A stretch of 64,000 nt of DNA. Origin: Paenibacillus sp. SY21-1 (lineage in GTDB: Bacteria > Bacillota > Bacilli > Paenibacillales > Paenibacillaceae). Of the stretch, positions 33,801 through 41,990 are shown in pieces. Made by a program: the position numbers and the translations under genes. The notes beneath the pieces were generated by a model. It worked only from the letters and a program-made list of their open reading frames with translations. It had not been told where the DNA came from and did not search any database. Position 1 is the first letter of the stretch. Every line of letters starts with the position of its first letter. The stretch lies in assembly GCF_005222705.1 (NCBI RefSeq), contig NZ_STGF01000001.1, positions 310,001 to 374,000 on the forward strand. The letters run 5' to 3'.

Positions 33801-35654
33801 TTAGGCTTGCGGCTGTGCTGCGCCCTGGCCTTCGCCGCCTGCAGGAGGCATGCCTCCTGCTCCACCCTCCGGAGGCGTTCCGCCGCCTTCGCCCATCATG
33901 CCGCCTCTGCCGCCGCCTTGGCCGCGACCGCCGCCTCCGCCAAAGCCGCCCATGCCGCTTCTGGCTTCCGTAACGCCCGATTCATTCAACCATGTAATCA
34001 TCGAGGACTGGGTAAACGTCACAACCTTGGTTCCGCCTTGGTAGGTGCCGCCTTCATACAATCCGTTATGCTCCGTGCCCGTCGACGAGCCGCCTGAATA
34101 CAATGTGTATGATCCGTTTTGTTGAATTGACGGAGAGCTGATAAATACGGATTGATAAGCCTTCGCTGGAGCAAAGGTCACAATCGTATTGCCTTCGCCG
34201 TCTTCCAGATGTACGAGCGTCCCTGCCTGTTGGGCCGAGGTATAAGTCATCATGATGCCCGCTTGCGTCGATTGATCGGAAGTGGCTTGGGCCATGCCGG
34301 AGCTGCCCGCCGCGATCAGTACGCCTCCTGTCATGTTGAACGTGCCGTCGTAGTCAAGCGCGCCGTTGTTGTTCTCCGTTGGGCCGTTCACAACAACGGT
34401 ACCGCCTGTCATTTCAATGGAGCCATTGGAATCCAGACCGTCGCCGTTCGCATTCACGCTGAGTGTTCCGCCGCTAATCCTAATCATGTAGCTGTCATCG
34501 CCGCCAGGCATTTGTCCGCCCGGCCCGCCTTGACCCTGACCGGTGCCCGTTTCTTCCGTTGTGCCGTCGTCAATCCCGCCCGCCGCGTTCAGGCCGTCAT
34601 CGCTGGATACGAGCGCAATGTCTCCGCCTGCAATATCGATAACCGGCGCCTCGATGCCTTCGTAGCTCTCGGCAATATCAATCGTACCGCCCGTAATGGC
34701 AATGGATGTATCGGAATGAATGGCATCATCGCCAACCGCAATATTCAACGTGCCCGCCGCAACATGAATGCCTCCAATGCTGTGCAGTCCGTCCTGGCCG
34801 GCCTCGATGTTCAGCGTTCCGCCATCAATCGCCAGGTATCCCAAGGAATCGGCATTATCGTTTGTCGTTTTAAGGCCGTGTCCGGTTGCTTTCACCGTGA
34901 TGTCGCCATCCTGCACCGCCAGCAAATCGCGGCCCATCAGCCCGTCGTCGACTGCGGTTACCTCATATACGCCGCCTGTGATTTTCAAATCGTCCTTGCT
35001 CGTAATGCCGTTGTTGTAATTCGCTTCTACAATCAGCTTGCCGCTGCCGTTAATCGTCAGATCGCCCTTGCTGAAAATGGTAGCATTCGGCTCATCCGTG
35101 TCCGCATCCGGAAATACATACTCCGTACCGTCAGACACCTTGTTTACCGTCCCTTCCTCCAGGGACACAATCACTTTATCCGCTTCCTTGACATAAATGG
35201 CCGCACTGCTGCTGTTATGGATGTCTACGCCGTTTAAAATCAGGCGAACATTGTCGGTTTTGGCCACATCCACAACAATTTGCCCATCGTCAAGCGTGCC
35301 GCTTAATACGTAAGTGCCTGCAGCCGTAATGGATACGGTGCTGCCCGATACCGCCGCTCCCGCTCCGCTAACCGAAGCGCTGCCGCCGCTTAACGTAATG
35401 GCCGTGGAATCGCTGGCGCTCCAATCGGCATAAGCGTCGTTCTCGTCGTAATCGACCTGCTGAATGACAGCCGGACCGGCTGTAGCGACGCTCGTTGTGG
35501 TGGCCGCGGCGGTGGAGCCCGCCGTCGTTGTCGCCTCGGTCGTTGTCGCTGCGCTTGAAGTTGTCGTGGTGGTTGTCGCCGCGTTGCTGCAAGCCGATGC
35601 CAATACCGTACACAGAATAGCGATGCTAAGCATTTTCACAATTCTTTTCTTCAT
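33801..35654 (-). CDS. Beta-helix lipoprotein (DUF4353-type carbohydrate-binding domain) with Gly-rich tail
   Basis: 617 residues. Lipobox LASAC at ~18-22, then a Thr/Ala-rich linker with long runs of T. Residues ~70-520 are a parallel beta-helix of the carbohydrate-binding domain family often found beside CotH and VTC genes: repeated GG.L.I..GDDGL/GDDAIHS turns (GGTLNIEAGQDGLHSIGG, AVGDDAIHSDTSIAITGG). The tail (last ~55 residues) is nearly all G/R/M/P/E (GGFGGGGGRGQGGGRGG). Sorted to the outside of the membrane. Last gene of the VTC-DUF4956 operon, 28 bases after DUF4956. Ligand unknown. Confidence 0.8.
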   Translation of the reverse strand: MKKRIVKMLSIAILCTVLASACSNAATTTTTTSSAATTTEATTTAGSTAAATTTSVATAGPAVIQQVDYDENDAYADWSASDSTAITLSGGSASVSGAGAAVSGSTVSITAAGTYVLSGTLDDGQIVVDVAKTDNVRLILNGVDIHNSSSAAIYVKEADKVIVSLEEGTVNKVSDGTEYVFPDADTDEPNATIFSKGDLTINGSGKLIVEANYNNGITSKDDLKITGGVYEVTAVDDGLMGRDLLAVQDGDITVKATGHGLKTTNDNADSLGYLAIDGGTLNIEAGQDGLHSIGGIHVAAGTLNIAVGDDAIHSDTSIAITGGTIDIAESYEGIEAPVIDIAGGDIALVSSDDGLNAAGGIDDGTTEETGTGQGQGGPGGQMPGGDDSYMIRISGGTLSVNANGDGLDSNGSIEMTGGTVVVNGPTENNNGALDYDGTFNMTGGVLIAAGSSGMAQATSDQSTQAGIMMTYTSAQQAGTLVHLEDGEGNTIVTFAPAKAYQSVFISSPSIQQNGSYTLYSGGSSTGTEHNGLYEGGTYQGGTKVVTFTQSSMITWLNESGVTEARSGMGGFGGGGGRGQGGGRGGMMGEGGGTPPEGGAGGMPPAGGEGQGAAQPQA

Positions 35655-35682
35655 GGTAGTCTACCTCTTTCTTAGTCGGTTT

Positions 35683-36363
35683 TTAATATTCGGCCACTGT
35701 CGGGGTCATCGTAAGCGTAATATCCAGATTGCCGTTGCGGCATCTGATCGCATCCAGAAATTCCTTCTGGTTCGTGTTGTCTTTAATCGTAATCGTGTAT
35801 ACCAGCTCGTACAGACTTCCCAGCTCGGTTGTTCTTACTTTATTCAGCTCGTACGCTATGTCAAACATGTTGAATACTTCGGCAAAAGCTTCTTCATAAC
35901 CAAGATTTTCAGGGATCGTCACTTTAAGCTGCTTCTGCGACGCCTTGCGCGTTCCGAACTTGACGGCTTTCAGCACGAACATCAGCGCGCAGAGCACAAG
36001 CGTGAACAACACGGCGTAGCCGAAGGCTCCGACGCCGCAAGCCAGACCGGCAGCCATCGTGAACAGAACGAACGCGATATCCTTTGGGTCGCCGGGCGCG
36101 CTGCGGAAGCGGATAATCGAGAAGGCTCCCGCGAGGCTGAAGGCTCTTGCAATGTTGCTGCCAATCAGCAGAATAATGATAGCTACGATAACCGGCAGCA
36201 CGATCATCGTTAACGTAAAGCTGTGCCCGTAGGACGGCTGTGTTTTCATATACGTAAAGCTGATAATGGCGCCCAGCGCAATCGCGAGCAGGATGGTGAT
36301 CATCGCGTGGCTGAAGGACAACTCCGTGTCGGCGGATACTGTAGTAAACAATGATTCGATCAT
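35683..36363 (-). CDS. DUF4956 membrane protein
   Basis: 226 residues, ATG 36363 overlapping the VTC stop (ATGA). Four hydrophobic helices in the N-terminal half with FSLAGAFSIIRFRSAPGDPKDIAFVLFTMAAGLACG between the third and fourth, the hallmark DUF4956 motif (RFR.....D..D). The C-terminal ~90 residues form a soluble ferredoxin-like domain (LGSLYELVYTITIKDNTNQ). DUF4956 proteins are nearly always encoded with VTC-domain proteins; a joint membrane complex is likely but unproved. Confidence 0.88.
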   Translation of the reverse strand: MIESLFTTVSADTELSFSHAMITILLAIALGAIISFTYMKTQPSYGHSFTLTMIVLPVIVAIIILLIGSNIARAFSLAGAFSIIRFRSAPGDPKDIAFVLFTMAAGLACGVGAFGYAVLFTLVLCALMFVLKAVKFGTRKASQKQLKVTIPENLGYEEAFAEVFNMFDIAYELNKVRTTELGSLYELVYTITIKDNTNQKEFLDAIRCRNGNLDITLTMTPTVAEY

Positions 36364-37100
36364 AGGTGAATTCTCTCCCTTTCCAGCTTTTCGTTCATTC
36401 GCATTTTTCGGTATTCATTTCCGTATTTCGAGAAGCTCGTCCGGAACATTTGATGCTCCGACAGCATATGGGATAGCCAGACCGGGATCGTTTTCTCCGC
36501 CTTAACTTCCATCAGCCATTTGCCGCGCTCCATGAGCGGTTCGCCGTGATCGCCGTCCTCCAGCCTTAGATCGTAACGCCTGGAGCGAATATTCGTATCA
36601 AAGGTGATGCGAAGATCGCGGCCGCTTTTGTCGAACATCGCGATCCGTTCATAGGCCAGATACACTTTGGGCTGCAAATCGTAGCGTCCAAGGAAATAAT
36701 CGATTTCCTGTACGACCTGCCGGTTCATATAGGGCTGAAGCTCGGGCTTGATGTGCTCTCCCGCGAACGCATATGCCTCTTCCAGCCGCAGCGCGGTCCT
36801 TCTTTTGTTCACAAGCCCGAACACCTTTTTCTTTAGCTCCAGATACACTTTGGCATCCTTTGCCGGTACGCCGTACGCTCTGACCCTAAGCTTCTCCCGG
36901 TACTTCGGCTTCGCCAGGCTGTTGCGGATCAGGGAATCGTGCTCGGTGTCATAGTACAAATTGCTGATCGAGTAGAATTGATCGTTCTTGTTGTATTCAT
37001 CCAGCTCCATATAAGTCAGCAACCGGTTGTAAAGTGCATAGAAGGCTTTGCTGTCCATCAAATATTTGTTTTCATATCGGTTGAATACTTCAATGGCCAT
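36360..37100 (-). CDS. VTC-domain protein (polyphosphate polymerase-like)
   Basis: 246 residues from ATG 37100 (GAGAGGGGCG upstream); the frame extends 15 codons. VTC tunnel residues are visible: RYENKYLMD (7-15), SNLYYDTEHDSLIRNSL, KPKYREKLRVRAYG, VYLELKKK, YLAYERIAMF, RITFDTNIRSRRYD and LMEVKAEKTIPVWL. In yeast Vtc4 this domain makes polyphosphate from ATP; bacterial homologues without the SPX domain are mostly untested. First gene of a three-gene operon divergent from a two-component system. Confidence 0.86.
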   Translation of the reverse strand: MAIEVFNRYENKYLMDSKAFYALYNRLLTYMELDEYNKNDQFYSISNLYYDTEHDSLIRNSLAKPKYREKLRVRAYGVPAKDAKVYLELKKKVFGLVNKRRTALRLEEAYAFAGEHIKPELQPYMNRQVVQEIDYFLGRYDLQPKVYLAYERIAMFDKSGRDLRITFDTNIRSRRYDLRLEDGDHGEPLMERGKWLMEVKAEKTIPVWLSHMLSEHQMFRTSFSKYGNEYRKMRMNEKLERERIHL

Positions 37101-37167
37101 TGGGTAACGCCCCTCTCTCGTTTGCGATCGTGCTCGCTGCTTCATGTCTGTATCATAGACCCCGAAC

Positions 37168-37189
37168 CTTTAACGAAACTTAAACGAAT
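37168..37189. promoter_or_regulatory. 11-bp direct repeats, probable response-regulator site
   Basis: CTTTAACGAAA (37168-37178) and CTTAAACGAAT (37179-37189) are adjacent 11-bp direct repeats, one helical turn apart, as expected for a tandem OmpR/PhoB-type dimer. They overlap the -35 position of a candidate minus-strand promoter whose -10 is TATGAT (complement at 37151-37156, 17 bases away), suggesting activation of the VTC operon. Confidence 0.5.
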
Positions 37190-37304
37190 TAATTTATTGT
37201 AAAAGTCGATTCAATGCTACTATTAAGGTGGATTAAAGGTTTGCGCCTAATAATGAAGCTAAAGCTGAGAGCTTGATTTCGAACACATAAAGGGGAAGCT
37301 GCAC

Positions 37305-37982
37305 ATGAGAATATTAATAGTTGAGGACGAAATTCACCTGGCAGAAGCCTTAACCCAGATTTTGAAAAAAAATCATTACTCGGTCGATGCGGTGCATGAC
37401 GGCCAATCCGGACTGGATTACGCGACAAGCGGCATTTACGACCTGCTGCTGCTGGACATCATGCTTCCTGAAATGGATGGCATTACACTGCTCAAAACCT
37501 TGCGGCGCAAAGGCATCTCGACTCCGGTCATAATGCTGACCGCCAAAGGCGAGATTTCCGACAAGATTACCGGACTGGACTACGGCGCCGACGACTACAT
37601 GTCCAAACCGTTTTCCTCGGAGGAGCTGCTTGCGAGAATGCGGGCTGCCTTGCGGCGCAGAGGAGAGGTGGTGCCCGAGGACGGATTGTCCTTCGGCGAT
37701 CTGGTGCTGAATACGGGGACGCTTAAATTGACTTGCAAGGATAAGGAAATCAAGCTGAACCTGAAGGAAAGCGAGCTGCTGGAGCTGCTGATGACACGCA
37801 AGACGGCAGTTACGTCCAAGGAGCAAATTATCGAGAAGCTGTGGGGCTTTGATTCCGAGGTTGAGCATAACAACGTGGAGGTATACATTTCATTTTTACG
37901 CAAAAAAATGACTTTCCTTCATTCCTCTGTGCGAATTAACACGATACGCGGCGTAGGCTACGTGCTGGAGGTGGCCGATTGA
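37305..37982 (+). CDS. OmpR/PhoB-family response regulator
   Basis: 225 residues, ATG 37305 after AAAGGGGAAG. Receiver with acidic pocket (VEDE at 6-9), phosphoacceptor D51 in LLLLDIMLPEMDG, T79 and K101 (YMSKPF). Winged-helix C-terminal domain ends RINTIRGVGYVLE. Overlaps the kinase ATG by one base. Divergent from the VTC operon, 204 bases apart, with the 37168 repeats between: the likely target is that operon. Confidence 0.92.
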   Translation: MRILIVEDEIHLAEALTQILKKNHYSVDAVHDGQSGLDYATSGIYDLLLLDIMLPEMDGITLLKTLRRKGISTPVIMLTAKGEISDKITGLDYGADDYMSKPFSSEELLARMRAALRRRGEVVPEDGLSFGDLVLNTGTLKLTCKDKEIKLNLKESELLELLMTRKTAVTSKEQIIEKLWGFDSEVEHNNVEVYISFLRKKMTFLHSSVRINTIRGVGYVLEVAD

Positions 37983-39247
37983 TGTTCAACAAGCTGCGCA
38001 ATCGCTTCCTGATTCTGAATCTGGTTATTTTTTCGTTTATTATGCTGCTGGCCTTTGCAACGATCTATACGATTACGTACCAGAACGTGCGCAATGACAT
38101 CAAGATGGAGCTGCACCGCGTTTCGGAGTTTTATTTGAAATCGAGCGACTTCCGGGATGATTCCGGCCCTGGCGGAGGCGGGGGAGGAGGCATGAAGCCC
38201 GATGGAGGCAATGGCGAACCGCCGCCGGAGCGATCCGTGTCATTTATGGTGAAGACGGATGGACAGGGGACAGTCACAAGCATCGATTCCAAATTTGCCA
38301 TGGACGCTGGCTTCTATGAAGAAGCGGCTGCCTTAACGGTAGCGGGAGGCGGGGAGACCGGACAATTCGTTTTGGACGGAAATAAGTGGGCCTACACCAT
38401 TATCCCTGCCGGAAGCGAGAGCGGCATCGTTTGCCTGGATGTTACGGCGCAGCAAAAAATATTGACGACGCTCATATACACCTTCTCCGCCGTGGCTGTA
38501 GGCATGCTGATCGTTATTTTTTTCACCAGCCGCTTCTTTGCCAATCGGGCTATCGCGCCGGTTCGCGAAGCGTTCGACAAGCAAAAGCAGTTTATCGCCG
38601 ACGCCTCGCATGAATTAAAAACGCCGCTTGCCATCATCAACACGAATGCGGACGTGCTGCTGGCCAACGGAGATGAGAGCATCGACAGTCAAGCGAAATG
38701 GCTGCACCGCATCAAGTCCGAGACGGAGAGGATGAAGACGCTGACCGGAGACCTGCTTTATTTAACGGAAATGGACGACGCCCGGACGAGCGTCATGTTC
38801 GCTCCCTTTAACGCCAGCGATTCGATCGAAAGCGTCATTCTTACTATGGAGGCATCGGTGTACGAGCGGAACTTATCGATGGATTACGATATTGAACCCG
38901 ATCTGATGCTGCATGGCAATAGCGAGCAGATCAAGCAGGTCGTCATGATACTGCTCGATAATGCCATCAAATATTCCAATTCGCAAGGCACCATCACGCT
39001 AAGCTTCAAAAAGCGCGGACACGACCTTGTGCTCAAGGTGAGCAATACGGGTGAAGGCATTGCCGCTGAGCATTTGGAGCGTATTTTTGACCGCTTCTAT
39101 CGGATTGACGCCTCGCGGGCCCGCAAGCTGGGAGGCTACGGACTTGGGCTGGCCATTGCGAAATCGATTGTCGAGCAGCATAAGGGGAAAATTTCGGCCA
39201 AAAGCGACTTGGGGGAAACGACAACCTTCACTATCGTATGGAGCTGA
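37982..39247 (+). CDS. Sensor histidine kinase with Gly-rich extracellular loop
   Basis: 421 residues, ATG 37982 overlapping the regulator stop (TGATG). TM1 ~10-30, an extracytoplasmic sensor ~31-155, TM2 ~158-180, HisKA with H210 in DASHELKTPLAII, N box MILLDNAIKYSN, G1 EGIAAEHLERIFDRFYR, G2 GGYGLGLAIAKSIV. The sensor starts with an unusual low-complexity stretch PGGGGGGGMKPDGG followed by EPPPE, similar in composition to the Gly-rich tail of the beta-helix lipoprotein encoded by the divergent operon. This may be coincidence or a shared ligand/partner. A terminator follows at 39310. Confidence 0.9.
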   Translation: MFNKLRNRFLILNLVIFSFIMLLAFATIYTITYQNVRNDIKMELHRVSEFYLKSSDFRDDSGPGGGGGGGMKPDGGNGEPPPERSVSFMVKTDGQGTVTSIDSKFAMDAGFYEEAAALTVAGGGETGQFVLDGNKWAYTIIPAGSESGIVCLDVTAQQKILTTLIYTFSAVAVGMLIVIFFTSRFFANRAIAPVREAFDKQKQFIADASHELKTPLAIINTNADVLLANGDESIDSQAKWLHRIKSETERMKTLTGDLLYLTEMDDARTSVMFAPFNASDSIESVILTMEASVYERNLSMDYDIEPDLMLHGNSEQIKQVVMILLDNAIKYSNSQGTITLSFKKRGHDLVLKVSNTGEGIAAEHLERIFDRFYRIDASRARKLGGYGLGLAIAKSIVEQHKGKISAKSDLGETTTFTIVWS

Positions 39248-39309
39248 ACAAGCGGGATGGCGGGACTTGACCTGCCGACCAGATTCTGCGAAGCGTTTGC
39301 AATGTGAAC

Positions 39310-39346
39310 AAGCCGGTATCCCGCGATCAGATTACCGGCTTGTTTG
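39310..39346 (+). terminator. Bidirectional terminator between the kinase and the SASP gene
   Basis: AAGCCGGTA (39310-39318) pairs with TACCGGCTT (39333-39341), followed by GTTTG on plus and GTTCA on minus. Confidence 0.7.
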
Positions 39347-39382
39347 TATGCAATCGCGTATGCCGGGCGGCTTCGCCGCCTG

Positions 39383-39664
39383 CTAGGAGCGCTCATCCTC
39401 CGCAAGCCGCGCCTGCGCCAGGCGAATCAGCTCACGCGTCATCGAACCGCCAATTTTTCCGCCGATATGACCGGCCTCCTCCGTGCTCAAATCCCCGTTG
39501 TAGCCGGGGACAAGCTTGACGCCAAGCTCCTTGGCCACCTCGTATTTCACGTCGTCCGGTCGCTCGGGATGAACGGAATAACCCTCGCGCTTCATAACAT
39601 CCGCTTTGAACGCTTGCATGCTTTGCTCGACTCCCGGCACAGCGTAGCGCCTTCTTCTTGCCAT
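39383..39664 (-). CDS. Alpha/beta-type small acid-soluble spore protein
   Basis: 93 residues from ATG 39664 (AAGGGAG upstream); the frame runs 12 codons further. The SASP signature is in the C-terminal half: VKYEVAKELGVKL, then NGDLSTEEAGHIGGKIGGSMTRELIRLAQ. The N-terminal extension MARRRRYAVPGVEQSMQAFK is longer and more basic than in classical SspA/B, and the GPR protease site is not obvious, so this is an atypical member. SASPs coat spore DNA and protect it from UV; expression is expected in the forespore under SigG. Confidence 0.85.
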   Translation of the reverse strand: MARRRRYAVPGVEQSMQAFKADVMKREGYSVHPERPDDVKYEVAKELGVKLVPGYNGDLSTEEAGHIGGKIGGSMTRELIRLAQARLAEDERS

Positions 39665-39746
39665 AACACTCGCTCCCTTCAGCTGAATTGCTCCTAACAT
39701 GCGCCAAAAGACGTGTTTCTATGCCGAATCCGAACGCCTGCCATCG

Positions 39747-41315
39747 TTAATGCCCGGAATCCAGCCCATCAAAGCCCTCCAGCAAAGCCAGCGCTTCCTC
39801 ATGTTCCGGCTCCAGCTCAAGCAGCTTCCGCGTATAATGTACGCCCAGCTCCTCCAGACCCAGCTCGAAGCAGCAAATGGCCAGGCTATAGTAGACGAGC
39901 GAGACTACCGTCTCTTCGTCCTCCTGAACCGATATTTCCAAGTATTGCTTGGCTTGCTCGTACCTATCCATTTCGAAAAGGATCAACCCGGCGTCCAGCG
40001 CCAAATCGTAGCGCTGCTCCATCACATAATACGAGGACCACATCCGTTCAATGCCCTGCGCTATATCCTCCAGCTGCTCATCCGCGGCTTCCGTCAGCAG
40101 AACAGATAACCTTTTTGCGCCATGAATAAAAAATTCCGCATCATACCCGCCAAGACGCCAGAAGCTTAACCATTGCGGCAGCTCCATACGGTCGATATGC
40201 CGATCCATCCATTCCTTGAGACTAAAAAATTCATCCGGCCCGAAACGCTCGATCGAGCGCCGGTACGCCAATCTGGTATGCGCATAGCCTTGCGGCTGGG
40301 CAGCATGCAGGACGCAGCCAACATTAATATTCCTGTAATGCTGGGATGGAAACAGGGTCATTGCCCCTTGGCGTTCATACCAATATTGAATGGCGTGGTA
40401 ATTTGCCGTCAATGAAAAGCTGCCGTGGAAAATAAGCTCTGGAGGGTCGGCAAACCGCCAGTTATCCAGTAAATGATCGCCTTTGTCCGCTGTAATCAGC
40501 AAAAAACCGTCCTGCGATAGTCCTTTAAGGCGCTCCAGACATGCCAGTCCCGCCAAAGGAAACAAAATATGCGAATCCTCCAGCCGCTCGCAATACAAGT
40601 CGATAAGATCCCGATAAGGATAGTCATCGCGCTCATACAACGGCTCCCGTCTATGCTCATAACGCAGCGTCAAATGCTTCAAGGCATCGGCGGGCTTTAA
40701 CGCGCCCATCCGCTGCGGCCATTCCATACACACATCGGTCTCATAGATTTGACCATTGCCGACATACAGCAGCTCTTGCGGGATACTGTCAAAAAAATAG
40801 TTGGCAATGATGATCAAAGGCTGCTGCAAATCTCCCAATTGAATAACCGTGCCGGCTGCAGCCAGCTTCAGCTCATCATCATGAACGGCATCATAACGCG
40901 CAAAATCGAGCAAGCCTCCTTTTACATACGGCTGAAGCGCCGGGTGCTCCATCCAAGCCTCAATATTTCGCTGCGCCAAATCCGTCATGACGTAACGAAA
41001 CGGAGGAATTCCGCTCCCTGCGCAATCCCTTAGCTTAACCAGCTCATGCAGCACTTGAAACGCGAGCCTTCCCGCTCCTGCTCCCAGTTCAACGATCCAT
41101 ACCGGCTCGGAGCTGTGGCCCTGGGCTGCGCGATCCTGAAGAAATCCGAGGATCAAGTCCGCATAGGCTCCGGCGATCATCGGATTGCTTGTAATATATT
41201 GCGGCACCTGGTCGTTGTTCCAGGCCTTCAGTCCCTCTTGCTCGTAATAAGCCCGCTGAAGCTCCCAGATTGGCGCTTCACTGAAGCGGTAATAACGCTT
41301 TGCTGTACCTGTCAT
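39747..41315 (-). CDS. Methyltransferase-TPR fusion protein
   Basis: 522 residues, ATG 41315 after AAGGAT. A class I SAM-binding motif VWIVELGAGAGRLAFQVL lies at ~72-89, followed by YVMTDLAQRNIEAW and a strand-4 region LIIIANYFFDSIPQELLY, resembling NDUFAF7/MidA-like protein methyltransferases (D-S-x-P). The last ~110 residues are TPR-like helical pairs (YDLALDAGLILFEMDRYEQAKQYL; LEELGVHYTRKLLELEPEHEEAL). Substrate unknown; the TPR part suggests a protein partner. Followed by the SASP gene 82 bases later. Confidence 0.7.
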   Translation of the reverse strand: MTGTAKRYYRFSEAPIWELQRAYYEQEGLKAWNNDQVPQYITSNPMIAGAYADLILGFLQDRAAQGHSSEPVWIVELGAGAGRLAFQVLHELVKLRDCAGSGIPPFRYVMTDLAQRNIEAWMEHPALQPYVKGGLLDFARYDAVHDDELKLAAAGTVIQLGDLQQPLIIIANYFFDSIPQELLYVGNGQIYETDVCMEWPQRMGALKPADALKHLTLRYEHRREPLYERDDYPYRDLIDLYCERLEDSHILFPLAGLACLERLKGLSQDGFLLITADKGDHLLDNWRFADPPELIFHGSFSLTANYHAIQYWYERQGAMTLFPSQHYRNINVGCVLHAAQPQGYAHTRLAYRRSIERFGPDEFFSLKEWMDRHIDRMELPQWLSFWRLGGYDAEFFIHGAKRLSVLLTEAADEQLEDIAQGIERMWSSYYVMEQRYDLALDAGLILFEMDRYEQAKQYLEISVQEDEETVVSLVYYSLAICCFELGLEELGVHYTRKLLELEPEHEEALALLEGFDGLDSGH

Positions 41316-41451
41316 TTATCCTTGCCTGCTCTCTGTTTGATTATCCTGATTTACTGTAGGCATCTGCATCGGCAGCGGCACACTTCGCTCATCCGTGCAG
41401 TCCCGGTCCGCGCTTCCAGCGAGGGGCCATGTTGTATACGGTTTTTGTGCG

Positions 41452-41820
41452 CTAACAAGCGTGCAGAGCGTTAAGCGCGTCCTCCCTGCTGCTGAGAAAC
41501 CATACTTGCTTGCCATGATTGCATTCGTAGATAAAATCCTTTAGGCTTTTGCTTGTGTATTTCTCAAAATCTCCAACGATGGCAAGCTTCACTCGGTAGT
41601 TCACATATTTTTGCAAAATCTCTCCTGCAAGCTTCGTTTTGAGGTCAAAAAACTCCCCCGCAATTGCGGACTCGTGAAGCAGCAGCTTGCTTACTCCGTC
41701 ATGGTTATACTGTACAGTGGCCATCAGATCCAGCGCGTCCTGCACATCCCTTAGAATAATGCCGTCGCTTTCGATAATCGCCACTCTGGAATGTCCTTGC
41801 TCGTCAATAATTATCTTCAT
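41452..41820 (-). CDS. DUF4180 protein
   Basis: 122 residues from ATG 41820 (AAAGGCAGG upstream). Family features: SRVAIIESDGIILRDVQDALDLMATV (residues ~11-36), a central LHESAIAGEFFDLKTKLAGEILQKYVNYRVKLAIVGDF and a terminal GKQVWFLSSREDALNAL. It resembles STAS/SpoIIAA-like or prophage-associated DUF4180 proteins; no catalytic motif. Role unknown. Gap of 136 bases to the methyltransferase gene downstream. Confidence 0.82.
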   Translation of the reverse strand: MKIIIDEQGHSRVAIIESDGIILRDVQDALDLMATVQYNHDGVSKLLLHESAIAGEFFDLKTKLAGEILQKYVNYRVKLAIVGDFEKYTSKSLKDFIYECNHGKQVWFLSSREDALNALHAC

Positions 41821-41871
41821 CTCAGCCTGCCTTTCCGGGCTCGACAATCGAGCCTATGGATATGTCCAGTA

Positions 41872-41905
41872 TACAACAAACCCGCCACCATTGCGGTGCC
41901 GGGTT
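41872..41905 (-). terminator. Terminator of the SLH-GH18 gene
   Basis: AACCCGCCACC (41879-41889) pairs with GGTGCCGGGTT (41895-41905) with one mismatch; TGTTG follows on the minus strand. Confidence 0.6.
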
Positions 41906-41990
41906 CACTTCTGTCTTGCGTCAATCGACGGATGGGCAGCGGATATTCGCATGAGCCGATTGACGATTAAGCATCATAACAATCATGCCG

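Noticed and set aside
34152..35237. 361-codon frame antisense to the beta-helix lipoprotein
   Set aside because: Shadow caused by the repetitive GGT/GGC/GAC content of the real gene.
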